Part shown: positions 50,301-62,500 of the stretch, piece by piece
Numbering within the stretch: the first letter of the stretch is position 1
Layout of the letters: each line of letters starts with the position of its first letter
Origin: Muricea muricata
Lineage: Eukaryota > Cnidaria > Anthozoa > Malacalcyonacea > Plexauridae
Length of the DNA stretch: 64,000 nt
NCBI GenBank assembly: GCA_963855995.1
Contig: OY979723.1
Span: forward strand, 5,392,176 to 5,456,175
Reading direction: 5' to 3'
The notes under the pieces: model-generated
Seen by the model: the letters and a program-made list of their open reading frames with translations, nothing else
Databases searched by the model: none
Told to the model about the DNA's origin: nothing
Made by a program: the position numbers and the translations under genes

Positions 50301-53300
50301 TAACATGTTGAAATGAGAAACCTATAACTTGCTTTTAAACTGAAAAGAAACGATCTTAGAACCATCAAAGTTGCGTTTTAAGCGTTCTAGAAGCGATTTG
50401 AGCGTAAAAACACGCTCAAATCACTCACTAAAAATGGCCGTCTTAAATCGATCACGGCGACGTTTTAGAGCTTAAAATGGTGTTTTCAGTGCTGAAGTGA
50501 ACGAGTTGAGCGCAATGATGTACTACAATCACGGACCTAAAAGAGACCTTCTAAATGGAAATCGCAGAACTTAGCAAGTCGGGAATCATGTTTTCGGCGC
50601 TCAAACCATTGAGATGAGCGAAATAACATGTTGAAATGAGAAACCCACAAGTTGCTTGTAAACTGAAAAGAAACGGTCTTAGAAGCATCAAAATCGCGTT
50701 TTAAGCGTTCTAGAAGCGATTTGAGCGTAAAAACATGCTCAAATCACCAAATAAAAATTGCCGTCTTAAATCGATCACGGCGACGTTTTAGAGCTTAAAA
50801 TGGTGTTTTCAGTACTGAAGTGAACGAGTTGAGCGCAATGATGTACTAAAATCACGGACCTAAAAGAGACCTTCTAAATGGAAATCGCTGAACTTAGGAA
50901 GTCGGGAATCATGTTTTCGGCGCTCAAACCATTGAGATTAGCGAAATAACATGTTGAAATGAGAAACCTATAACTTGCTTGTAAACTGAAAAGAAACGAT
51001 CTTAGAACCATCAAAATCGCGTTTTAAGCGTTCTAGAAGCGATTTGAGCGTAAAAACATGCTCGAATCACTAACTAAAAATTGCCGTCTTAAATTGATCA
51101 CGGCGACGTTTTAGAGCTTAAAATGGTGTTTTCAGTGCTGAAGTGAACGACTTGAGCGCAATGATGTACTGCAATCACGGACCTAAAAGAGACCTTCTAA
51201 ATGGAAATTGCAGAACTTAGTAAGTCGGAAATCATGTTTTCGGCGTTCAAACCATCGAGATGAGCGAAATAACATGTTGAAATGAGAAACCTATAACTTG
51301 CTTGTAAACTGAAAAGAAACGATCTTAGAACCATCAAAATCGCGTTTTAAGCGTTCTAGAAGCGATTTGAGCGTAAAAACATGCTCAAATCACCAACTAA
51401 TAATTGCCGTCTTAAATCGATCACGGCGACGTTTTAGAGCTTAAAATGGTGTTTTCAGTGCTGAAGTGAACAAGTTGAGCGCAATGATGTAATACAATCA
51501 CCAACCTAAAAGAAACCTTCTAAATGGAAATCGCAGAACTTAGCAAGTCGGGAATCATGTTTTCGGCGCTCAAAACATTGAGATGAGCGAAATAACATGT
51601 TGAAATGAGAAACCCATAAGTTGCTTGTAAACTGAAAAGAAACGGTCTTAGAAGCATCAAAATCGCGTTTTAAGCGTTCTAGAAGCGATTTGAGCGTAAA
51701 AACATGCTCAAATCACCAAATAAAAATTGCCGTCTTAAATCGATCACGGCGACGTTTTAGAGCTTAAAAAGGTGTTTTCAGTGCTGAAGTGAACGAGTTG
51801 AGCGCAATGATGTACTACAATCACGGATCTAAAAGAGACCTTCTAAATGGAAATTGCAGAAGTTAGCAAGTCGGGAATCATGTTTTCGGCTTTCAAACCA
51901 TCGAGATGAGCGAAATAACATGTTGAAATGAGAAACCTATAACTTGCTTTTAAACTGAAAAGAAACGATCTTAGAACCATCAAAGTTGCGTTTTAAGCGT
52001 TCTAGAAGCGATTTGAGCGTAAAAACACGCTCAAATCACTCACTAAAAATGGCCGTCTTAAATCGATCACGGCGACGTTTTAGAGCTTAAAATGGTGTTT
52101 TCAGTGCTGAAGTGAACGAGTTGAGCGCAATGATGTACTACAATCACGGACCTAAAAGAGACCTTCTAAATGGAAATCGCAGAACTTAGCAAGTCGGGAA
52201 TCATGTTTTCGGCGCTCAAACCATTGAGATGAGCGAAATAACATGTTGAAATGAGAAACCCATAAGTTGCTTGTAAACTGAAAAGAAACGGTCTTAGAAG
52301 CATCAAAATCGCGTTTTAAGCGTTCTAGAAGCGATTTGAGCGTAAAAACATGCTCAAATCACCAAATAAAAATTGCCGTCTTAAATCGATCACGGCGACG
52401 TTTTAGAGCTTAAAATGGTGTTTTCAGTACTGAAATGAACGAGTTGAGCGCAATGATGTACTAAAATCACGGACCTAAAAGAGACCTTCTAAATGGAAAT
52501 CGCTGAACTTAGGAAGTCGGGAATCATGTTTTCGGCGCTCAAACCATTGAGATTAGCGAAATAACATGTTGAAATGAGAAACCTATAACTTGCTTGTAAA
52601 CTGAAAAGAAACGATCTTAGAACCATCAAAATCGCGTTTTAAGCGTTCTAGAAGCGATTTGAGCGTAAAAACATGCTCGAATCACTAACTAAAAATTGCC
52701 GTCTTAAATCGATCACGGCGACGTTTTAGAGCTTAAAATGGTGTTTTCAGTGCTGAAGTGAACGACTTGAGCGCAATGATGTACTGCAATCACGGACCTA
52801 AAAGAGACCTTCTAAATGGAAATTGCAGAACTTAGTAAGTCGGAAATCATGTTTTCGGCGTTCAAACCATCGAGATGAGCGAAATAACATGTTGAAATGA
52901 GAAACCTATAACTTGCTTGTAAACTGAAAAGAAACGATCTTAGAACCATCAAAATCGCGTTTTAAGCGTTCTAGAAGCGATTTGAGCGTAAAAACATGCT
53001 CAAATCACCAACTAATAATTGCCGTCTTAAATCGATCACGGCGACGTTTTAGAGCTTAAAATGGTGTTTTCAGTGCTGAAGTGAACAAGTTGAGCGCAAT
53101 GATGTAATACAATCACCGACCTAAAAGAGACCTTCTAAATGGAAATCGCAGAACTTAGCAAGTCGGGAATCATGTTTTCGGCGCTCAAAACATTGAGATG
53201 AGCGAAATAACATGTTGAAATGAGAAACCTATAAGTTGCTTGTTAAATGAAAAGCAACGGTCTTAGAACCATCAAAATCGCGTTTTAAGCGTTCTAGAAG

Positions 53301-56300
53301 CGATTTGAGCGTAAAAACATGCTCAAAACACCAACTAAAAATTTCCGTCTTAAATCGATCACGGCGACGTCTTAGAGCTTAAAATGGTGTTTTCAGTGCT
53401 GAAGTGAACGAGTTGAGCGCAATGATGTACTACAATCACGGACCTAAAAGAGACCTTCTAAATGGAAATTGCAGAACTTAGCAAGTAGGGAATCATATTT
53501 TCGGCGTTCAAACCATCGAGATGAGCGAAATAACATGTTGAAAAGAGAAACCTATAACTTGCTTGTAAACTGAAAAGAAACGATCTTAGAACCATCAAAA
53601 TCGCGTTTTAAGCGTTCTAGAAGCGATTTGAGCGTAAAAACATGATCAAATCACCAAATAAAAATTCCCGTCTTAAATCGATCACGGCGACGTTTTAGAG
53701 CTTAAAATGATGTTTTCAGTGCTGAAGTGAACGATTTGAGCGCAATGATGTACTACAATCACGGACCTAAAAGAGACCTTCTAAATCGAAATCGCAGAAC
53801 TTAGCAAGTCGGGAATCATGTTTTCGGCGCTCAAACCATCGAGATGAACGAAATAACATGTTGAAATGAGAAACCCATAATTTGCTTGTAAACTGAAAAG
53901 AAACGGTCTTAGAACCATCAAAATCGCGTTTTAAGCGTTCTAGAAGCGATTTGAGCGTAAAAACATGCTCAAATCACCAGATAAAAATTGCCGTCTTAAA
54001 TCGATCACGGCGACGTTTTAGAGCTTAAAAAGGTGTTTTCAGTGCTGAAGTGAACGAGTTGAGCGCAATGATGTACTACAATCACGGATCTAAAAGAGAC
54101 CTTCTAAATGGAAATTGCACAAGTTAGCAAGTCGGGAATCATGTTTTCGGCTTTCAAACCATCGAGATGAGCGAAATAACATGTTGAAATGAGAAACCTA
54201 TAACTTGCTTTTAAACTGAAAAGAAACGATCTTAGAACCATCAAAGTTGCGTTTTAAGCGTTCTAGAAGCGATTTGAGCGTAAAAACACGCTCAAATCAC
54301 TCACTAAAAATGGCCGTCTTAAATCGATCAGGGCGACGTTTTAGAGCTTAAAATGGTGTTTTCAGTGCTGAAGTGAACGAGTTGAGCGCAATGATGTACT
54401 ACAATCACGGACCTAAAAGAGACCTTCTAAATGGAAATCGCAGAACTTAGCAAGTCGGGAATCATGTTTTCGGCGCTCAAACCATTGAGATGAGCGAAAT
54501 AACATGTTGAAATGAGAAACGTATAACTTGCTTTTAAACTGAAAAGAAACGATCTTAGAACCATCAAAATCGCGTTTTAAGCGTTCTAGAAGCGATTTGA
54601 GCGTAAAAACATGATCAAATCACCAAATAAAAATTGCCGTCTTAAATCGATCACGGCGACGTTTTAGAGCTTAAAATGATGTTTTCAGTGCTGAAGTGAA
54701 CGATTTGAGCGCAATGATGTACTACAATCACAGACCTAAAAGAGACCTTCTAAATCGAAATCGCAGAACTTAGCAAGTCGGGAATCATGTTTTCGGCGCT
54801 CAAACCATCGAGATGAACGAAATAACATGTTGAAATGAGAAACCCATAATTTGCTTGTAAACTGAAAAGAAACGGTCTTAGAACCATCAAAATCGCGTTT
54901 TAAGCGTTCTAGAAGCGATTTGAGCGTAAAAACATGCTCAAATCACCAGATAAAAATTGCCGTCTTAAATCGATCACGGCGACGTTTTAGAGCTTAAAAT
55001 GGTGTTTTCAGTACTGAAGTGAACGAGTTGAGCGCAATGATGTACTAAAATCACGGACCTAAAAGAGACCTTCTAAATGGAAATCGCTGAACTTAGGAAG
55101 TCGGAAATCATGTTTTCGGCGCTCAAACCATTGAGATTAGCGAAATAACATGTTGAAATGAGAAACCTATAACTTGCTTGTAAACTGAAAAGAAACGATC
55201 TTAGAACCATCAAAATCGCGTTTTAAGCGTTCTAGAAGCGATTTGAGCGTAAAAACATGCTCGAATCACTAACTAAAAATTGCCGTCTTAAATCGATCAC
55301 GGCGACGTTTTAGAGCTTAAAATGGTGTTTTCAGTGCTGAAGTGAACGAGTTGAGCGCAATGATGTACTACAATCACGGACCTAAAAGAGACCTTCTAAA
55401 TGGAAATCGCAGAACTTAGCAAGTCGGGAATCATGTTTTCGGCGCTCAAACCATTGAGATGAGCGAAATAACATGTTGAAATGAGAAACGTATAACTTGC
55501 TTTTAAACTGAAAAGAAACGATCTTAGAACCATCAAAATCGCGTTTTAAGCGTTCTAGAAGCGATTTGAGCGTAAAAACATGATCAAATCACCAAATAAA
55601 AATTCCCGTCTTAAATCGATCACGGCGACGTTTTAGAGCTTAAAATGATGTTTTCAGTGCTGAAGTGAACGATTTGAGCGCAATGATGTACTACAATCAC
55701 AGACCTAAAAGAGACCTTCTAAATCGAAATCGCAGAACTTAGCAAGTCGGGAATCATGTTTTCGGCGCTCAAACCATCGAGATGAACGAAATAACATGTT
55801 GAAATGAGAAACCCATAATTTGCTTGTAAACTGAAAAGAAACGGTCTTAGAACCATCAAAATCGCGTTTTAAGCGTTCTAGAAGCGATTTGAGCGTAAAA
55901 ACATGCTCAAATCACCAGATAAAAATTGCCGTCTTAAATCGATCACGGCGACGTTTTAGAGCTTAAAATGGTGTTTTCAGTACTGAAGTGAACGAGTTGA
56001 GCGCAATGATGTACTAAAATCACGGACCTAAAAGAGACCTTCTAAATGGAAATCGCTGAACTTAGGAAGTCGGGAATCATGTTTTCGGCGCTCAAACCAT
56101 TGAGATTAGCGAAATAACATGTTGAAATGAGAAACCTATAACTTGCTTGTAAACTGAAAAGAAACGATCTTAGAACCATCAAAATCGCGTTTTAAGCGTT
56201 CTAGAAGCGATTTGAGCGTAAAAACATGCTCGAATCACTAACTAAAAATTGCCGTCTTAAATCGATCACGGCGACGTTTTAGAGCTTAAAATGGTGTTTT

Positions 56301-59300
56301 CAGTGCTGAAGTGAACGACTTGAGCGCAATGATGTACTGCAATCACGGACCTAAAAGAGACCTTCTAAATGGAAATTGCAGAACTTAGTAAGTCGGAAAT
56401 CATGTTTTCGGCGTTCAAACCATCGAGATGAGCGAAATAACATGTTGAAATGAGAAACCTATAACTTGCTTGTAAACTGAAAAGAAACGATCTTAGAACC
56501 ATCAAAATCGCGTTTTAAGCGTTCTAGAAGCGATTTGAGCGTAAAAACATGCTCAAATCACCAACTAATAATTGCCGTCTTAAATCGATCACGGCGACGT
56601 TTTAGAGCTTAAAATGGTGTTTTCAGTGCTGAAGTGAACAAGTTGAGCGCAATGATGTAATACAATCACCAACCTAAAAGAAACCTTCCAAATGGAAATC
56701 GCAGAACTTAGCAAGTCGGGAATCATGTTTTCGGCGCTCAAAACATTGAGATGAGCGAAATAACATGTTGAAATGAGAAACCCATAAGTTGCTTGTAAAC
56801 TGAAAAGAAACGGTCTTAGAAGCATCAAAATCGCGTTTTAAGCGTTCTAGAAGCGATTTGAGCGTAAAAACATGCTCAAATCACCAAATAAAAATTGCCG
56901 TCTTAAATCGATCACGGCGACGTTTTAGAGCTTAAAAAGGTGTTTTCAGTGCTGAAGTGAACGAGTTGAGCGCAATGATGTACTACAATCACGGATCTAA
57001 AAGAGACCTTCTAAATGGAAATTGCAGAAGTTAGCAAGTCGGGAATCATGTTTTCGGCTTTCAAACCATCGAGATGAGCGAAATAACATGTTGAAATGAG
57101 AAACCTATAACTTGCTTTTAAACTGAAAAGAAACGATCTTAGAACCATCAAAGTTGCGTTTTAAGCGTTCTAGAAGCGATTTGAGCGTAAAAACACGCTC
57201 AAATCACTCACTAAAAATGGCCGTCTTAAATCGATCACGGCGACGTTTTAGAGCTTAAAATGGTGTTTTCAGTGCTGAAGTGAACGAGTTGAGCGCAATG
57301 ATGTACTACAATCACGGACCTAAAAGAGATTTTCTAAATGGAAATCGCAGAACTTAGCAAGTCGGGAATCATGTTTTCGGCGCTCAAACCATTGAGATGA
57401 GCGAAATAACATGTTGAAATGAGAAACCCATAAGTTGCTTGTAAACTGAAAAGAAACGGTCTTAGAAGCATCAAAATCGCGTTTTAAGCGTTCTAGAAGC
57501 GATTTGAGCGTAAAAACATGCTCAAATCACCAAATAAAAATTGCCGTCTTAAATCGATCACGGCGACGTTTTAGAGCTTAAAATGGTGTTTTCAGTACTG
57601 AAGTGAACGAGTTGAGCGCAATGATGTACTAAAATCACGGACCTAAAAGAGACCTTCTAAATGGAAATCGCTGAACTTAGGAAGTCGGGAATCATGTTTT
57701 CGGCGCTCAAACCATTGAGATTAGCGAAATAACATGTTGAAATGAGAAACCTATAACTTGCTTGTAAACTGAAAAGAAACGATCTTAGAACCATCAAAAT
57801 CGCGTTTTAAGCGTTCTAGAAGCGATTTGAGCGTAAAAACATGCTCGAATCACTAACTAAAAATTGCCGTCTTAAATCGATCACGGCGACGTTTTAGAGC
57901 TTAAAATGGTGTTTTCAGTGCTGAAGTGAACGACTTGAGCGCAATGATGTACTGCAATCACGGACCTAAAAGAGACCTTCTAAATGGAAATTGCAGAACT
58001 TAGTAAGTCGGAAATCATGTTTTCGGCGTTCAAACCATCGAGATGAGCGAAATAACATGTTGAAATGAGAAACCTATAACTTGCTTGTAAACTGAAAAGA
58101 AACGATCTTAGAACCATCAAAATCGCGTTTTAAGCGTTCTAGAAGCGATTTGAGCGTAAAAACATGCTCAAATCACCAACTAATAATTGCCGTCTTAAAT
58201 CGATCACGGCGACGTTTTAGAGCTTAAAATGGTGTTTTCAGTGCTGAAGTGAACAAGTTGAGCGCAATGATGTAATACAATCACCGACCTAAAAGAGACC
58301 TTCTAAATGGAAATCGCAGAACTTAGCAAGTCGGGAATCATGTTTTCGGCGCTCAAAACATTGAGATGAGCGAAATAACATGTTGAAATGAGAAACCTAT
58401 AAGTTGCTCGTTAAATGAAAAGCAACGGTCTTAGAACCATCAAAATCGCGTTTTAAGCGTTCTAGAAGCGATTTGAGCGTAAAAACATGCTCAAAACACC
58501 AACTAAAAATTTCCGTCTTAAATCGATCACGGCGACGTCTTAGAGCTTAAAATGGTGTTTTCAGTGCTGAAGTGAACGAGTTGAGCGCAATGATGTACTA
58601 CAATCACGGACCTAAAAGAGACCTTCTAAATGGAAATTGCAGAACTTAGCAAGTAGGGAATCATATTTTCGGCGTTCAAACCATCGAGATGAGCGAAATA
58701 ACATGTTGAAAAGAGAAACCTATAACTTGCTTGTAAACTGAAAAGAAACGATCTTAGAACCATCAAAATCGCGTTTTAAGCGTTCTAGAAGCGATTTGAG
58801 CGTAAAAACATGATCAAATCACCAAATAAAAATTCCCGTCTTAAATCGATCACGGCGACGTTTTAGAGCTTAAAATGATGTTTTCAGTGCTGAAGTGAAC
58901 GATTTGAGCGCAATGATGTACTACAATCACGGACCTAAAAGAGACCTTCTAAATCGAAATCGCAGAACTTAGCAAGTCGGGAATCATGTTTTCGGCGCTC
59001 AAACCATCGAGATGAACGAAATAACATGTTGAAATGAGAAACCCATAATTTGCTTGTAAACTGAAAAGAAACGGTCTTAGAACCATCAAAATCGCGTTTT
59101 AAGCGTTCTAGAAGCGATTTGAGCGTAAAAACATGCTCAAATCACCAGATAAAAATTGCCGTCTTAAATCGATCACGGCGACGTTTTAGAGCTTAAAAAG
59201 GTGTTTTCAGTGCTGAAGTGAACGAGTTGAGCGCAATGATGTACTACAATCACGGATCTAAAAGAGACCTTCTAAATGGAAATTGCACAAGTTAGCAAGT

Positions 59301-61855
59301 CGGGAATCATGTTTTCGGCTTTCAAACCATCGAGATGAGCGAAATAACATGTTGAAATGAGAAACCTATAACTTGCTTTTAAACTGAAAAGAAACGATCT
59401 TAGAACCATCAAAGTTGCGTTTTAAGCGTTCTAGAAGCGATTTGAGCGTAAAAACACGCTCAAATCACTCACTAAAAATGGCCGTCTTAAATCGATCACG
59501 GCGACGTTTTAGAGCTTAAAATGGTGTTTTCAGTGCTGAAGTGAACGAGTTGAGCGCAATGATGTACTACAATCACGGACCTAAAAGAGACCTTCTAAAT
59601 GGAAATCGCAGAACTTAGCAAGTCGGGAATCATGTTTTCGGCGCTCAAACCATTGAGATGAGCGAAATAACATGTTGAAATGAGAAACGTATAACTTGCT
59701 TTTAAACTGAAAAGAAACGATCTTAGAACCATCAAAATCGCGTTTTAAGCGTTCTAGAAGCGATTTGAGCGTAAAAACATGATCAAATCACCAAATAAAA
59801 ATTCCCGTCTTAAATCGATCACGGCGACGTTTTAGAGCTTAAAATGATGTTTTCAGTGCTGAAGTGAACGATTTGAGCGCAATGATGTACTACAATCACA
59901 GACCTAAAAGAGACCTTCTAAATCGAAATCGCAGAACTTAGCAAGTCGGGAATCATGTTTTCGGCGCTCAAACCATCGAGATGAACGAAATAACATGTTG
60001 AAATGAGAAACCCATAATTTGCTTGTAAACTGAAAAGAAACGGTCTTAGAACCATCAAAATCGCGTTTTAAGCGTTCTAGAAGCGATTTGAGCGTAAAAA
60101 CATGCTCAAATCACCAGATAAAAATTGCCGTCTTAAATCGATCACGGCGACGTTTTAGAGCTTAAAAAGGTGTTTTCAGTGCTGAAGTGAACGAGTTGAG
60201 CGCAATGATGTACTACAATCACGGATCTAAAAGAGACCTTCTAAATGGAAATTGCACAAGTTAGCAAGTCGGGAATCATGTTTTCGGCTTTCAAACCATC
60301 GAGATGAGCGAAATAACATGTTGAAATGAGAAACCTATAACTTGCTTTTAAACTGAAAAGAAACGATCTTAGAACCATCAAAGTTGCGTTTTAAGCGTTC
60401 TAGAAGCGATTTGAGCGTAAAAACACGCTCAAATCACTCACTAAAAATGGCCGTCTTAAATCGATCACGGCGACGTTTTAGAGCTTAAAATGGTGTTTTC
60501 AGTGCTGAAGTGAACGAGTTGAGCGCAATGATGTACTACAATCACGGACCTAAAAGAGACCTTCTAAATGGAAATCGCAGAACTTAGCAAGTCGGGAATC
60601 ATGTTTTCGGCGCTCAAACCATTGAGATGAGCGAAATAACATGTTGAAATGAGAAACCCACAAGTTGCTTGTAAACTGAAAAGAAACGGTCTTAGAAGCA
60701 TCAAAATCGCGTTTTAAGCGTTCTAGAAGCGATTTGAGCGTAAAAACATGCTCAAATCACCAAATAAAAATTGCCGTCTTAAATCGATCACGGCGACGTT
60801 TTAGAGCTTAAAATGGTGTTTTCAGTACTGAAGTGAACGAGTTGAGCGCAATGATGTACTAAAATCACGGACCTAAAAGAGACCTTCTAAATGGAAATCG
60901 CTGAACTTAGGAAGTCGGGAATCATGTTTTCGGCGCTCAAACCATTGAGATTAGCGAAATAACATGTTGAAATAAGAAACCTATAACTTGCTTGTAAACT
61001 GAAAAGAAACGATCTTAGAACCATCAAAATCGCGTTTTAAGCGTTCTAGAAGCGATTTGAGCGTAAAAACATGCTCGAATCACTAACTAAAAATTGCCGT
61101 CTTAAATCGATCACGGCGACGTTTTAGAGCTTAAAATGGTGTTTTCAGTGCTGAAGTGAACGACTTGAGCGCAATGATGTACTGCAATCACGGACCTAAA
61201 AGAGACCTTCTAAATGGAAATTGCAGAACTTAGTAAGTCGGAAATCATGTTTTCGGCGTTCAAACCATCGAGATGAGCGAAATAACATGTTGAAATGAGA
61301 AACCTATAACTTGCTTGTAAACTGAAAAGAAACGATCTTAGAACCATCAAAATCGCGTTTTAAGCGTTCTAGAAGCGATTTGAGCGTAAAAACATGCTCA
61401 AATCACCAACTAATAATTGCCGTCTTAAATCGATCACGGCGACGTTTTAGAGCTTAAAATGGTGTTTTCAGTGCTGAAGTGAACAAGTTGAGCGCAATGA
61501 TGTAATACAATCACCGACCTAAAAGAAACCTTCTAAATGGAAATCGCAGAACTTAGCAAGTCGGGAATCATGTTTTCGGCGCTCAAAACATTGAGATGAG
61601 CGAAATAACATGTTGAAATGAGAAACCTATAAGTTGCTTGTTAAATGAAAAGCAACGGTCTTAGAACCATCAAAATCGCGTTTTAAGCGTTCTAAAAGCG
61701 ATTTGAGCGTAAAAACATGCTCAAAACACCAACTAAAAATTTCCGTCTTAAATCGATCACGGCGACGTTTTAGAGCTTAAAATGGTGTTTTCAGTGCTGA
61801 AGTGAACGAGTTGAGCGCAATGATGTACTACAATCACGGACCTAAAAGAGACCTT

Positions 61856-62500
61856 CTAAATGGAAATTGCAGAACTTAGCAAGTAGGGAATCATATTTTC
61901 GGCGTTCAAACCATCGAGATGAGCGAAATAACATGTTGAAATGAGAAACCTATAACTTGCTTGTAAACTGAAAAGAAACGATCTTAGAACCATCAAAATC
62001 GCGTTTTAAGCGTTCTAGAAGCGATTTGAGCGTAAAAACATGCTCAAATCACCAACTAATAATTGCCGTCTTAAATCGATCACGGCGACGTTTTAGAGCT
62101 AAAATGGTGTTTTCAGTGCTGAAGTGAACAAGTTGAGCGCAATGATGTAATACAATCACCAACCTAAAAGAAACCTTCTAAATGGAAATCGCAGAACTTA
62201 GCAAGTCGGGAATCATGTTTTCGGCGCTCAAAACATTGAGATGAGCGAAATAACATGTTGAAATGAGAAACCCATAAGTTGCTTGTAAACTGAAAAGAAA
62301 CGGTCTTAGAAGCATCAAAATCGCGTTTTAAGCGTTCTAGAAGCGATTTGAGCGTAAAAACATGCTCAAATCACCAAATAAAAATTGCCGTCTTAAATCG
62401 ATCACGGCGACGTTTTAGAGCTTAAAATGGTGTTTTCAGTACTGAAGTGAACGAGTTGAGCGCAATGATGTACTAAAATCACGGACCTAAAAGAGACCTT
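61856..62500 (+). repeat. Paralogous empty insertion site (I/F followed by G monomers)
   Basis: The monomer at 61,856 shares the private one-base deletion (GAGCTAAAATGG) with the monomer to the left of the transposon. The following monomer has CTCAAAACATTGAG, CCCATAAGTT and GAAGCATC, as in the monomer to the right of the transposon (47,321). Around 62,177 the sequence is AAACCTTCTAAATGG without any insertion. It shows the structure before insertion and fixes the element ends and the TT duplication. Confidence 0.8.

Noticed and set aside
56589..56828. 79-codon minus-strand reading frame in the satellite
   Set aside because: It exists only because one base differs at the monomer junction (TTCCAAATGG instead of TTCTAAATGG), which removes a stop that is present in nearly every other monomer. 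Satellite, not a gene.
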